Below, piece after piece: positions 9,470 through 18,469 of a DNA stretch of 64,000 nt. A program made the position numbers and the translations under genes. How positions within the stretch are numbered: position 1 is the stretch's first letter; each line of letters begins with the position of its first letter. The stretch covers positions 124,001 through 188,000 of the forward strand of contig NZ_JANFQF010000006.1 in NCBI RefSeq assembly GCF_024438035.1, written 5' to 3'. This DNA is from Rhodococcus tibetensis (lineage in GTDB: Bacteria; Actinomycetota; Actinomycetes; Mycobacteriales; Mycobacteriaceae). The notes below the pieces were generated by a model. That model saw only the letters and a list, made by a program, of their open reading frames with translations, was not told the DNA's origin and ran no database searches.

Positions 9470-9708
9470 GGGTCGGAATCGGTGGGGTTCAACCAGCGAA
9501 GACTTCGCTCCGCGACCTGAGCTGTCAGGGCAGGTGTCGTTCGGCTCGCGCGCACGTGTGAAGAAATCAGCAGGTGGCTGGCGTAGTGCCTAGAGTCTGT
9601 CCGGTTCACCGATCAGGGAGGCGTCGGTGCTCGTACCGTTTCAGGTGAGGAAACTATCGGCGCGCAGTGGCTGACCGGCCGCGGTGGCGTCTCGCGGAGG
9701 GATCTCAC

Positions 9709-11256
9709 ATGGCCATGACCACGGCGGAACTGCTTGCTGACCTGGAGAACCGGCTCGAGCAATCGTTGAATCCGGGCAGTGCGAGGGCGATTGCCCGTCG
9801 CGAGGAGAAGGGTCTGCCTGGGCCGCGGGAACGGATTCGGATGCTGCTCGACCCCGGAAGTTTCATCGAGGTCGGGCAGATGGCCCGCAACCCCGGTGAT
9901 CCGAACAATCCCTACGGTGACGGTGTCGTGACCGGGCACGGCACTGTCGACGGGCGTCCGGTCGCGGTGTTCTCGCACGATCAGACCGTATTCGGGGGAA
10001 GCGTGGGAGAGATGTTCGGCCGCAAGGTCGCCTCGATCATGGACTTCGCCGCCCGCGTCGGCTGCCCCTGCGTGGGAATCAACGACTCCGGTGGCGCACG
10101 CGTGCAGGACGCCGTCACCTCCCTCGCCTGGTACGCGGAGATGGGACGCCGCCAGATTCGCCTGTCCGGGATGTGCCCGCAGGTTTCGATTCTTCTCGGC
10201 AAGTGTGCGGGCGGCGCGGCGTACGCCCCCATCAATACGGATCTCGTTGTGGCAGTAGACGAACAAGCCTACATGTTCGTCACGGGGCCGGGAGTGATCA
10301 AATCCGTGACGGGGGAAGACGTCACCCTCGACGAACTCGGTGGTGCCCGCGCGCAGGCCGCCAACGGGAATGTGCACCACGTCGCACCCAGTGAGGAGGA
10401 GGCATTCGCGTGGGTACGCGAATATCTGAGCTTCCTGCCGTCCAGCCGATACGAGGAGGCGCCCGTCATCAATCAGGGTCTCGAACCGCACGTCACCGAA
10501 AGTGATCTGGCGCTCGACACCTTCATGCCCGACTCCGACAATGCGGCGTACGACATGCACGACCTGCTCCTCAACATCTTCGATGACGGTCACTTCCACG
10601 AACTGGCAGCGCAAACCGCCCCCAACGTCATCACAGGATTCGCCCGGGTCGACGGTCGATCTGTCGGGGTAGTGGCAAACCAACCACACGTCCTCAGTGG
10701 CGCGCTCGATCAGGTGAGTGCCGACAAGGCGGCGCGATTCGTCCGAATCTGTGACGCCTATGAGATCCCGTTGGTGTTTGTCGTCGACACACCGGGCTTT
10801 CTGCCCGGGCTCGAACAGGAGCGCCACGGTGTACTCCGCAGCGGTGGCCGCTTTCTGCAGGCCTTCGCCGCCGCGACCGTGCCGAAAGTAACTGTGGTAG
10901 TGCGCAAGGCTTATGGCGGGGGATATGCGGTGATGGGATGCAAACAGCTCGGAGCCGACGTGAACCTCGCATGGCCGACCGCACGCATCGCCGTCATGGG
11001 CGCCGATGCCGCCGTCAGTCTTCTCTACCACCGAGAACTCGAGGCCGCGGGTGAGGGTCGCGACACCCTGCAGCAACAACTTGTCGACGCCTACAACGAG
11101 AACGTCGCAACACCGTACTCGGCCGCCGAGCGCGGATATATCGATGTGGTGATCGAACCCTCGGTGACCCGCCTCGAGATTCGCCGTGCCCTGACCTTGC
11201 TCCGCGGCAAGCGCACCCCTCGGGGCGATCAGAAGCACCACCTCATCCCGCTGTGA
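9709..11256 (+). CDS. acyl-CoA carboxylase beta (carboxyltransferase) subunit
   Basis: A 515-residue AccD/PccB-type carboxyltransferase that moves CO2 from biotin to an acyl-CoA. The N-terminal crotonase-like half has [29 protein letters not shown] and the oxyanion loop [10 protein letters not shown]. The C-terminal half has [21 protein letters not shown] and [17 protein letters not shown]. Length fits propionyl/acetyl-CoA-type beta subunits. The ATG at 9709 has GGAGG eight bases upstream; an in-frame GTG at 9667 is less likely. No alpha (biotin carboxylase) or epsilon subunit lies nearby, so it must pair with one encoded elsewhere. Its insertion between dprA and viuB differs from mycobacteria. 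Acyl substrate unknown. Confidence 0.93.
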   Translation: MAMTTAELLADLENRLEQSLNPGSARAIARREEKGLPGPRERIRMLLDPGSFIEVGQMARNPGDPNNPYGDGVVTGHGTVDGRPVAVFSHDQTVFGGSVGEMFGRKVASIMDFAARVGCPCVGINDSGGARVQDAVTSLAWYAEMGRRQIRLSGMCPQVSILLGKCAGGAAYAPINTDLVVAVDEQAYMFVTGPGVIKSVTGEDVTLDELGGARAQAANGNVHHVAPSEEEAFAWVREYLSFLPSSRYEEAPVINQGLEPHVTESDLALDTFMPDSDNAAYDMHDLLLNIFDDGHFHELAAQTAPNVITGFARVDGRSVGVVANQPHVLSGALDQVSADKAARFVRICDAYEIPLVFVVDTPGFLPGLEQERHGVLRSGGRFLQAFAAATVPKVTVVVRKAYGGGYAVMGCKQLGADVNLAWPTARIAVMGADAAVSLLYHRELEAAGEGRDTLQQQLVDAYNENVATPYSAAERGYIDVVIEPSVTRLEIRRALTLLRGKRTPRGDQKHHLIPL

Positions 11257-11287
11257 AGGGCGTGGGCACTCACCTCCTGTACCGTAG

Positions 11288-11306
11288 TTAGGTAACGCTA
11301 ACAAGC
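11288..11306. promoter_or_regulatory. DtxR/IdeR-like iron box
   Basis: TTAGGTAACGCTAAC at 11288-11302 matches 12 of the first 15 positions of the actinobacterial iron-box consensus TTAGGTTAGSCTAAC; the last four bases fit poorly. It lies 25-43 bases before the start of the siderophore-interacting protein gene, where Fe(II)-IdeR would block transcription under iron sufficiency. Confidence 0.6.
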
Positions 11307-11330
11307 TGATATTCACTGGAGAGGTGACGC

Positions 11331-12110
11331 ATGGCCAAGCCGAGTGCCACATTGACCGTTCTCCGGACCGAGTGGCTGACCCCACACATGGTTCGCGTTT
11401 ACCTGGGCGACCCGGGATTCGACAGCTTCATTCCCAACGCCTTCACCGACGCCTACGCGAAACTCGAATTCGGAACGAGTGAAGAGCCCACGCTCCGCAC
11501 TTACACCATCCGTTCGATGAACCCTGCCGATCGTGAGATCGCAATCGACTTCGTCGTTCATGGTGACGCCGGGGTCGCAGGTCCCTGGGCGGCGGCCGCT
11601 ACGGCGGGTGACACTCTGCGACTCCGAGGACCCGGAGGCGCGTTCGCCCCGGACGTCGCTGCCGACTGGTACTTGTTCGCCGGCGACGAGACCGCGATCC
11701 CCGCAATCTCGGCGTCGGTCGAGAAGCTCGATGCGAACGCGAAGGGCCATGTCTTCCTCGAGGTGGCAGGGCCGGACGACGAGATCGGCTTCGGCTCACC
11801 GGCAGGAGTGACTGTGACCTGGATTCACCGCGGCGACACGGCGGACCGAATCGGCGAAGAGGCATCTGGAGACACCGCCCCCCTGATCGGGGCGGTGAAG
11901 AACGCAAACTGGCTGCCCGGGAATCCGCAGGTCTTCATCCACGGCGAGGCCCAGGCCGTCATGCATAATCTCCGCTCCTATGTGCGACGCGAGCGGGGGG
12001 TGCCCGCCTCCTCGGCATCGATCTCCGGCTACTGGCGTCGTGGACGCACCGAGGAAGGCTTCCGCGTGTGGAAGTCCGAACTCGCGGCGAGCGAGGGCGC
12101 CGCGCGCTGA
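11331..12110 (+). CDS. viuB: siderophore-interacting protein (ViuB family ferric-siderophore reductase)
   Basis: A 259-residue flavoprotein-like reductase. The N-terminal FAD-binding barrel carries the marker LRTYTIRSMNPADREIAIDFVVHG. GPWAAAATAGDTLRLRGPGGAF follows, then the C-terminal SIP domain with WYLFAGDETAIPAI and the terminal ISGYWRRGRTEEGFR. Such proteins release iron from siderophores in the cytosol by reducing it. An IdeR-type box directly upstream supports iron regulation. Position matches Rv2895c. Confidence 0.93.
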   Translation: MAKPSATLTVLRTEWLTPHMVRVYLGDPGFDSFIPNAFTDAYAKLEFGTSEEPTLRTYTIRSMNPADREIAIDFVVHGDAGVAGPWAAAATAGDTLRLRGPGGAFAPDVAADWYLFAGDETAIPAISASVEKLDANAKGHVFLEVAGPDDEIGFGSPAGVTVTWIHRGDTADRIGEEASGDTAPLIGAVKNANWLPGNPQVFIHGEAQAVMHNLRSYVRRERGVPASSASISGYWRRGRTEEGFRVWKSELAASEGAAR

Positions 12111-12111
12111 C

Positions 12112-12667
12112 ATTCGCGGCGGGCGTTGCGACGTATGCGTCCGCCGTGTCAGCAGGAGAAATGCGACCATGGTCACGGCCATCGGCACCGCGGCGTCGGG
12201 GCCGGCGGTTCGGAGACGAGACCGGTCGCATTGCCCATGACGAACCTGCGGCTTGCCACCGAGACGAACAATGGGCCAAGGATCATCCCTCACGACGGGG
12301 CATCGATCGTCGTAGCGGTAACAACGCAGCGCCGCCGACGAGCAGCACCCTAACCCCGAACCCGAGCAGTGGACCTGCTTGGAAAGTGCCTGCGTAAGGC
12401 GGGGTCGGAGGGCCGGTTGCTCTTCCGGCGCACCGGTTCGGGTCACCGGATTCGCCCGGTTCAAGGCGGTGCCTGTGGCGAGATCGGTTGGCCCGGTTCG
12501 CCGGTGGCGTGGATCGGGCGGTAATAGCCTGCCCACCGCACTGCGATGGAGGGGGTGAATCCGAACAGCATGTTCCAACATCAGAAGCGGCTGTCGGTGG
12601 CCAGCGGGGCGATCGCCGACAACAACGCCAGTACACACAACACGGGAATGGAGATCGTTCGCTGCAC
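12112..12667 (-). pseudogene. decayed Bcr/CflA-type MFS drug transporter
   Basis: This 618-base gap between viuB and xerC has no intact gene, but the minus strand holds in-order fragments of a Bcr/CflA transporter. From GTG at 12667, 28 codons read [28 protein letters not shown] before a stop at 12583, matching the first membrane segment ([16 protein letters not shown]). At 12283-12203 another frame reads ILGPLFVSVASRRFVMGNATG, typical of membrane segment 10-11. At about 12197-12120 a third frame gives DAAVPMAVTMVAFLLL, the last segment. A full gene would be about 1.2 kb, so most of the middle is lost. The assignment rests on my recognition of these motifs. Confidence 0.65.
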
Positions 12668-12728
12668 GAATGAACTTTATCGGCGCGGCCACTTGATTTT
12701 TCGCCGCACCGCAGCGACTCTTGCCTCC

Positions 12729-13655
12729 ATGAGTGCCGACTTGCCGCCGCAGCTCGAGTCGGTGCTCGAGGAGTACTCGCGGCATCTCGGACTCGAACGC
12801 GGGCGCTCGCCGCACACAGTGAAGGCGTACCTCGCGGACGCGAGATCGCTTCTGCATCACTGGCTGTCGACAGCACCCGGTGCCCATCTCGCGGAACTGG
12901 ACATCCAGGTGCTGAGATCGTGGCTGGCCGGCCAGTCCGCTGCAGGAGTCGCCCGAACGACACTCGCCCGGCGGACCTCGTCCGTGCGCACCTTCACCGC
13001 GTGGTTGTTGCGTACGAGGCGGATCCCGATCGATCCCGGAGCCAGGCTGGGCGCGGCGAAAGCGCACCGGACGTTGCCGGCCGTCCTGCGACAGTCACAG
13101 GCCGCCGACGCCATGGAAGCCGCAGAATCGGGTGCCCGCGAGCAGGACCCCTTGGCCCTGCGTGATCGTCTCATCGTCGAATTGCTCTATGCCACCGGCA
13201 TACGGGTGGGCGAACTGTGCGGCCTGGACCTCGGCTCGGTCGATCGCGAGCGGCGCCTGCTGCGCGTGATCGGTAAAGGAGACAAGGAGCGGTCGGTGCC
13301 GTACGGCAAGCCGGCGGCCGAGGCCGTCGACTCCTGGCTGCACATCGGCCGTCCAGCCCTGGCGACCGAGGCGTCGGGGCAGGCGCTGCTGCTCGGAAAG
13401 CGCGGGAAGCGGCTGGATCAGCGCCAGGCGCGGACAGCCGTTCACGAGGTTTTGTCCGCCGTGCCCGGGGCCCCCGACCTCGGACCACACGGACTGCGGC
13501 ACACGGCGGCCACGCATCTCCTCGAAGGGGGAGCCGATCTGCGCGTGGTCCAGGAACTGCTCGGTCACGCGAGCCTGGCCACCACTCAGCTGTATACGCA
13601 CGTGTCCGTGGCCCGGTTGCGCGCTGTGCACGATCAGGCGCATCCCCGCGCCTGA
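12729..13655 (+). CDS. xerC: tyrosine recombinase XerC
   Basis: A 308-residue tyrosine recombinase. All catalytic residues are visible: R159 (ATGIRVGEL), K184 ([11 protein letters not shown]), H254-x-x-R257 ([14 protein letters not shown]), H280 ([12 protein letters not shown]) and Y289 (LYTHVS). The N-terminal SAM-like DNA-binding domain covers about residues 5-95. XerC/XerD resolve chromosome dimers at dif. The frame is open upstream to 12546, but the ATG at 12729 matches family length. No dif site was seen nearby. Position matches Rv2894c. Confidence 0.93.
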   Translation: MSADLPPQLESVLEEYSRHLGLERGRSPHTVKAYLADARSLLHHWLSTAPGAHLAELDIQVLRSWLAGQSAAGVARTTLARRTSSVRTFTAWLLRTRRIPIDPGARLGAAKAHRTLPAVLRQSQAADAMEAAESGAREQDPLALRDRLIVELLYATGIRVGELCGLDLGSVDRERRLLRVIGKGDKERSVPYGKPAAEAVDSWLHIGRPALATEASGQALLLGKRGKRLDQRQARTAVHEVLSAVPGAPDLGPHGLRHTAATHLLEGGADLRVVQELLGHASLATTQLYTHVSVARLRAVHDQAHPRA

Positions 13656-13715
13656 GCCCGTTTGGTAGCGTCGCCCCACGAATCTGCAGTTGTTCTGCAC
13701 TATCCCGGGGGAATC

Positions 13716-14804
13716 GTGGACCGTGAAGACTTGACTCGACCGCAGCCGGCGTGGCTGAACGACGGTGGCGGAGCCCCGGTGGGGGCCGCGGCTTCGAACC
13801 CCTGGGGGCAGCAGTCGTGGGACGAACCCACTCCGCTGACAAGCCAGCATCAGGTGAGCAACCAGGATCTGGTGGCGGACGCCCTGCTCAGGCGTGCGCG
13901 CCGGGCCCCTGGTCGCGGGTGGCGGCGGGGTCTGCATCGGCTGACGGGAGGGGCACTGAATCCGGGTCAGTCGGCGGGGGAGGCGCGTGATGCCGCACTC
14001 CTCGCTCGCATCCGGCAACCGATTCAAGGGGACTACCGGATAGCGTTCCTGTCCCTCAAGGGCGGCGTCGGCAAGACGACGACAACCATCGGACTGGGCT
14101 CGACATTCGCGTCGTTGCGCGGAGACTGTGTGATCGCCGTGGACGCCAACCCCGACTTCGGGACGCTCGCGCAGCGGGTGCCTCTGCAGACACATTCGAC
14201 GGTTCGCGATCTCATTGCGGCCGAGTCGACAATCCGCCGCTATTCGGATGTCCGCACACACACGTCGCAGGCGCCGAGTCGGCTCGAGGTGCTCGCGAGC
14301 GAGCAGGACCCGGCTATCTCGGAGGCGTTCAGCGAGGACGACTACCGGCGGGTCATCGACATCCTGCAGGTGTACTACAACATCATCTTGACGGACTGTG
14401 GCACGGGCATCATGCACTCTGCGATGAACGGTGTTCTGCAACTAGCCAATTCGCTGGTGCTCGTGAGCTCGCCCGCGATCGACGGCGCGCGGAGCGCCGC
14501 GGCCACCCTCGATTGGCTCCAGCATCACGGATACGGACACCTCGTGTCTCGGACTGTCGTGGTGATCAGTGCCGCCAGGCCGGGATCGTCCGTGATCGAC
14601 ATGACGGAGCTGACCAATCACTTTCTGCAGCGCTGCCGGGCTGTGAAGGTCGTACCGTTCGACGAGCATCTCGCCGAGGGATCGGTCGTCGACCTCGACC
14701 TGCTGCGACCGCAGACGCGTCAGGCATTCGTCGAACTGGCGGCGATGGTGGCCGACGACTTCCCGGAGTCGGCGGGGAGGCACGCCGTCGCGGAATGGCG
14801 ATAG
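13716..14804 (+). CDS. MinD/ParA-like ATPase with disordered N-terminal region
   Basis: A 362-residue protein. The first 90 or so residues are Pro/Gly/Gln rich and probably unstructured. An Arg-rich linker (RRARRAPGRGWRRG) follows, then a ParA/MinD P-loop LKGGVGKTTTTIGLGS with the deviant Walker A lysine, VIAVDANPDFGTLAQR and IILTDCGTGIMHSAM. Similar architectures occur among ATPases linked to type VII secretion, cell poles or membrane complexes in actinobacteria, but no ESX gene is present here. GTG at 13716 has GGGGGA before it. It starts 60 bases after xerC, so co-transcription is possible. Role unknown. Confidence 0.85.
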   Translation: MDREDLTRPQPAWLNDGGGAPVGAAASNPWGQQSWDEPTPLTSQHQVSNQDLVADALLRRARRAPGRGWRRGLHRLTGGALNPGQSAGEARDAALLARIRQPIQGDYRIAFLSLKGGVGKTTTTIGLGSTFASLRGDCVIAVDANPDFGTLAQRVPLQTHSTVRDLIAAESTIRRYSDVRTHTSQAPSRLEVLASEQDPAISEAFSEDDYRRVIDILQVYYNIILTDCGTGIMHSAMNGVLQLANSLVLVSSPAIDGARSAAATLDWLQHHGYGHLVSRTVVVISAARPGSSVIDMTELTNHFLQRCRAVKVVPFDEHLAEGSVVDLDLLRPQTRQAFVELAAMVADDFPESAGRHAVAEWR

Positions 14805-14812
14805 CTTCAGGT

Positions 14813-15343
14813 TCACCGCGGAACGACGGGCTTCAGTCGTACCGGCGCCACCCGCACCAGACCCAGCGGGTCGAGATAGACACGATCGCGGCGAAGGCCC
14901 CAGTGCAGGCACGCCGCGACGGGCATGATGCACCCCGGATGGCCGGGTTCGAGCGTGCCGAGCACCGTTCCCTTACCCACCCGGAGACCGGCAGTGACGC
15001 GGGCGGTCACCGGTTCGTAGGTGGTGCGAAGCCCACCGAGATGGTCGACGGAGACCACTGGCTTGCCGGCCACCGTGCCCGCGAAGGCCACCACCCCTTC
15101 TCCTGCGGAGAGCACCGCCTGATCAGGCACGCCGCCCAGGTCGACGCCGCGGTGACCGGGAAGCCAGTCGTGCTCCGGATTGTCGAACACCCGGACCACG
15201 CGCGGTCGCGGGTGAAGTGGCCAGTCGAAGTCCGCGGTGGGCGCCGCGTCGGCGGGCAGGGCGACGAGGACCGCGCCGCACAGCATGGTGGCAGCGGCAG
15301 CCGCCGACACCAGGGTCCGAAGGGCGGCACCGATCATCGTCAC
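14813..15343 (-). CDS. exported M23-family metallopeptidase (LytM domain)
   Basis: A 176-residue protein with an N-terminal signal peptide (hydrophobic from about residues 8-28, cleavage likely near ALPADAAP). The M23 domain has HRGVDLGG (H-x3-D zinc ligands), a central strand region (GVVAFAGTVAGKPVVSVDHLGG), and CLHWGLRRD with the last histidine pair reduced to H-W-G. Such enzymes cut peptide cross-bridges in peptidoglycan. It faces the ParA-like gene tail to tail with 8 bases between stops. Position matches Rv2891. Confidence 0.9.
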   Translation of the reverse strand: MTMIGAALRTLVSAAAAATMLCGAVLVALPADAAPTADFDWPLHPRPRVVRVFDNPEHDWLPGHRGVDLGGVPDQAVLSAGEGVVAFAGTVAGKPVVSVDHLGGLRTTYEPVTARVTAGLRVGKGTVLGTLEPGHPGCIMPVAACLHWGLRRDRVYLDPLGLVRVAPVRLKPVVPR

Positions 15344-15474
15344 GGGTTCGACGATGCCGCAGTCCGGAGGCGCGAACGCGGGCGCGGGGCGCTCTGTGGA
15401 TGGGCTCGGATCGATCCACAGATGTGCTTGTTCTCTTGCGCGACGCGCCGGATTGTGTCTGGGCCACGGCGCGG

Positions 15475-15667
15475 TTAGGGCGAACGCTGCCGAGGCCGTA
15501 CACTGATCGAGCGGTCTGTGCTCGCACAGTCCGACTTCGCGCGCCCGCGCAGGTTATCGGCCATCGGCTGGTCTCGCATCTCGATGCGAGTTCCGGTGGT
15601 CACGGGCGTCAGGGCAGAGCATCACCGATGCTGTGCATCAACCGGCAATGAAAGAGAGATAACAGCT
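15475..15667 (+). promoter_or_regulatory. rpsB promoter and structured leader
   Basis: The 324 bases between the divergent M23 gene and rpsB hold no credible gene. A weak promoter candidate is TTAGGG at 15475-15480 with TACACT at 15499-15504, spacer 18. The predicted leader of about 155 bases carries a perfect hairpin, CTCGCATC/GATGCGAG at 15573-15590, and a smaller one, AGCATC/GATGCT at 15618-15632. Ribosomal protein S2 controls its own mRNA in several bacteria, so this could be an S2 leader, but no known motif was matched. Confidence 0.35.
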
Positions 15668-16546
15668 ATGGCTGTTGTAACAATGAAGCAGCTGCTCGAC
15701 AGCGGCACCCACTTCGGTCACCAGACCCGTCGCTGGAACCCGAAGATGAAGCGGTTCATCTTCACCGACCGCAACGGCATCTACATCATCGACTTGCAGC
15801 AGACGCTGACGTACATCGACAAGGCGTACGAATTCGTCAAGGAGACCGTTGCCCACGGCGGCACCGTTCTCTTCGTCGGCACCAAGAAGCAGGCCCAGGA
15901 GTCCATCGCGGCCGAGGCCACTCGCGTCGGGATGCCCTACGTCAACCAGCGTTGGCTCGGCGGCATGCTCACCAACTTCACCACCGTCCACAAGCGTCTG
16001 CTTCGCCTCAAGGAACTCGAGTCGATGGAGCAGAGCGGCGGGTTCGAGGGACGCACCAAGAAGGAAATCCTCATGCTCACGCGTGAGATGACCAAGCTGG
16101 ATCGCACCCTCGGTGGTATCCGCGACATGGCCAAGGTTCCTTCCGCGGTGTGGGTCGTCGACACCAACAAGGAGCACCTGGCGGTTGCCGAGGCTCGCAA
16201 GCTCAACATCCCGGTCATCGCGATCCTGGACACGAACTGCGACCCCGACCTCGTCGACTACCCGATCCCGGGTAACGACGACGCCATCCGCAGCGCCGCG
16301 CTTCTCACCAAGGTCGTCGCTTCCGCGGTCGCCGAGGGTGTGCAGGCCCGTGCCGGACTGAGCGCCGACAAGGACGCGAAGCCCGAGGCCGGCGCCGGTG
16401 AGCCCCTCGCCGAGTGGGAGCAGGAACTCCTGTCGCAGGCGACGCCCGCGGACGAGGCAGCTGCCGTTCCGGCAGCCGAAGCCCCCGCAGCCGAAGCCCC
16501 CGCAGCGGAGGCCCCCGCAGCAGAGGCACCGGCCGCCGAGGCCTGA
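15668..16546 (+). CDS. rpsB: 30S ribosomal protein S2
   Basis: A 292-residue S2. Recognised from [45 protein letters not shown] and [21 protein letters not shown]2 joins the small subunit late and helps hold S1-type proteins and mRNA. The C-terminal tail carries several repeats of [10 protein letters not shown], a low-complexity acidic extension common in actinobacterial S2. The ATG at 15668 is the family start although the frame opens earlier. It is followed by tsf, the usual pair, with a strong hairpin in between. Confidence 0.97.
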   Translation: MAVVTMKQLLDSGTHFGHQTRRWNPKMKRFIFTDRNGIYIIDLQQTLTYIDKAYEFVKETVAHGGTVLFVGTKKQAQESIAAEATRVGMPYVNQRWLGGMLTNFTTVHKRLLRLKELESMEQSGGFEGRTKKEILMLTREMTKLDRTLGGIRDMAKVPSAVWVVDTNKEHLAVAEARKLNIPVIAILDTNCDPDLVDYPIPGNDDAIRSAALLTKVVASAVAEGVQARAGLSADKDAKPEAGAGEPLAEWEQELLSQATPADEAAAVPAAEAPAAEAPAAEAPAAEAPAAEA

Positions 16547-16557
16547 TCCGATGACGA

Positions 16558-16590
16558 CGGCCCTGACCAGAGCTCGAATGGTCAGGGCCG
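16558..16590 (+). terminator. stem-loop between rpsB and tsf
   Basis: Perfect 12-bp stem: 16558-16569 (CGGCCCTGACCA) pairs with 16579-16590, 9-base loop, followed by TTT. It probably ends or attenuates rpsB transcription, lowering tsf relative to rpsB. Confidence 0.7.
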
Positions 16591-16658
16591 TTTCACGGTC
16601 TGCACCGAGTACTACCCTGACTTACGTCCCGACAGACATATGAGGAGGCTCGCTCACC

Positions 16659-17486
16659 ATGGCGAACTACACCGCCGCTGACGTCAAGCGGCTCCGCGAG
16701 CTGACCGGCTCCGGAATGATGGCCTGTAAGAACGCTCTCGCCGAGGCCGACGGCGATTTTGACAAGGCTGTCGAGCAGCTGCGCATCAAGGGTGCCAAGG
16801 ATGTGGGTAAGCGTGCCGAGCGCACCACGGCCGAGGGCCTGGTCGTCGCCAAGGACGGCGTCCTGCTCGAGATCAACTGCGAGACGGACTTCGTCGCCAA
16901 GAACGAGGACTTCCTGAAGCTGGCCGAGTCGATCGTCTCGGTCGCCGCCGCAGCGAAGCCCGCCGACATCGATGCTCTCAAGGCGCTCGAACTCGACGGC
17001 AAGACTGTCGACACCGTCGTTCAGGAGCAGTCCGCGAAGATCGGCGAGAAGCTCGAGCTGAGCAAGATCGCCTCCTTCGACGGACCGGTTGCCGTCTACC
17101 TGCACAAGCGCAGTGCGGACCTGCCGCCCGCCGTCGGCGTTCTCGTCGAGTACACCGGTGAAGGCGATGCTGCGGCTGAGGCCGCCCGCGCTGCCGCCAT
17201 GCAGGTTGCTGCCCTCAAGGCCAAGTACGTGACGCGTGACGAGGTCCCCGAGGACATCGTCGCCAACGAGCGCCACATCGCCGAGGAGACCGCCCGTGCG
17301 GAGGGCAAGCCCGAGCAGGCTCTGCCGAAGATCATCGAAGGCCGCGTCAACGGGTACTTCAAGGATGTCGTGCTGACCGAGCAGTCCTCGGTGCAGGACT
17401 CCAAGAAGTCCGTGAAGGCGATCCTCGACGAGGCCGGCGTGACGATCAAGCGCTTCGTTCGCTTCGAGGTCGGTTCTTCGAGCTAG
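16659..17486 (+). CDS. tsf: elongation factor Ts
   Basis: A 275-residue EF-Ts, the nucleotide exchange factor that regenerates EF-Tu-GTP. The N-terminal UBA-like module ([20 protein letters not shown]) and the marker [17 protein letters not shown] are present. The core ends with the family-typical [12 protein letters not shown]. The ATG at 16659 follows a GAGGAGG-rich stretch. It lies between rpsB and pyrH as in other actinobacteria. Confidence 0.97.
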   Translation: MANYTAADVKRLRELTGSGMMACKNALAEADGDFDKAVEQLRIKGAKDVGKRAERTTAEGLVVAKDGVLLEINCETDFVAKNEDFLKLAESIVSVAAAAKPADIDALKALELDGKTVDTVVQEQSAKIGEKLELSKIASFDGPVAVYLHKRSADLPPAVGVLVEYTGEGDAAAEAARAAAMQVAALKAKYVTRDEVPEDIVANERHIAEETARAEGKPEQALPKIIEGRVNGYFKDVVLTEQSSVQDSKKSVKAILDEAGVTIKRFVRFEVGSSS

Positions 17487-17502
17487 TCGCGTGAGTCGTA
17501 TG

Positions 17503-17536
17503 GCCCCGTCGGACGAGCGCACTCGCCCGGCGGGGT
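17503..17536 (+). terminator. stem-loop after tsf
   Basis: An interrupted hairpin. GCCCCGTCGG at 17503-17512 pairs with CCGGCGGGGT at 17527-17536, with two wobble pairs. An inner CGAG/CTCG stem (17514-17517 with 17522-17525) carries a CGCA loop. No T run follows. It lies 17 bases after the tsf stop and may separate tsf from pyrH. Confidence 0.5.
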
Positions 17537-17659
17537 CTACGTATGCCGCCACCCCCCTGATGAGGCAGGATGAGGATGGCCGTCTGTAGGCGTCGAGCCG
17601 GCCCGTCGGTCCGCTCGGCTGTAGTGGAACCGGCGAGTGCTGATGAACCGAGGAGAGCA

Positions 17660-18388
17660 ATGTCCGAACCAGCCGACGAACGACCAGGATTTCATCGAGT
17701 CCTTCTCAAACTCGGTGGCGAAATGTTCGGTGGTGGGAAGGTCGGCCTCGACCCCGACGTCGTGACGAAGGTCGCCGAGCAGATCGCCGGGGTCGTGCGG
17801 TCCGGCGTGCAGGTGGCCGTAGTCATTGGAGGCGGAAACTTCTTCCGCGGTGCCGAACTGCAGCAGCGAGGCCTCGACCGTGCTCGTTCCGACTACATGG
17901 GCATGCTCGGTACCGTGATGAATTGCCTTGCACTTCAGGATTTCCTGGAGAAGGAGGGTGTCGACAGCCGCGTCCAGACGGCGATCACCATGGGGCAGGT
18001 GGCCGAGCCGTACATCCCGCTACGCGCGCAGCGTCACCTCGAGAAGGGGCGCGTCGTGATCTTCGGGGCTGGAATGGGCATGCCCTATTTCTCCACCGAC
18101 ACCACGGCCGCGCAACGTGCACTCGAGATCGGCGCCGAGGTGGTGCTGATGGCGAAGGCAGTCGACGGCGTGTTCACCGCGGATCCCAACCTCGATCCCA
18201 CCGCCACGATGTACACGCAGATCACGCACCGCGAGGTCATCGAACAGGGACTCAAGGTGGCTGATGCGACCGCATTCAGTCTCTGCATGGACAACGAAAT
18301 GCCCATCATGGTGTTCAATCTGCTCACCGAGGGGAATATCGCCCGGGCGGTTTCCGGTGAGAAGATCGGAACGCTCGTCAAGTCATGA
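17660..18388 (+). CDS. pyrH: uridylate kinase (UMP kinase)
   Basis: A 242-residue amino-acid-kinase-fold enzyme that makes UDP from UMP. Motifs: [12 protein letters not shown] at the N terminus, [26 protein letters not shown] [13 protein letters not shown], and [12 protein letters not shown] for nucleotide binding. ATG at 17660 has AGGAG five bases upstream; the frame also runs 30 codons further upstream without a good start. The group pyrH-frr-cdsA follows the usual bacterial order. Confidence 0.96.
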   Translation: MSEPADERPGFHRVLLKLGGEMFGGGKVGLDPDVVTKVAEQIAGVVRSGVQVAVVIGGGNFFRGAELQQRGLDRARSDYMGMLGTVMNCLALQDFLEKEGVDSRVQTAITMGQVAEPYIPLRAQRHLEKGRVVIFGAGMGMPYFSTDTTAAQRALEIGAEVVLMAKAVDGVFTADPNLDPTATMYTQITHREVIEQGLKVADATAFSLCMDNEMPIMVFNLLTEGNIARAVSGEKIGTLVKS

Positions 18389-18469
18389 CCGTGAGTGGCA
18401 CGCTCGACCCAGAGTTTCTCGAAGTAGAAGCAGTGACGAATCGATGCAGAACGACATGGAGGAACAGCC

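Noticed and set aside
11796-13067. Long minus-strand frame of 423 codons across viuB and xerC
   Set aside because: It is antisense to two confident genes, rich in Arg/Pro/His without domain motifs; only its gap portion contains transporter fragments, and in several frames.
15518-15667. N-terminal extension of S2
   Set aside because: Family alignment places the start at 15668; the extension covers hairpins of the leader.
16461-16546. Repeat array in the rpsB tail as a mobile or CRISPR-like repeat
   Set aside because: It is an in-frame low-complexity Ala/Glu/Pro coding repeat at the end of S2.
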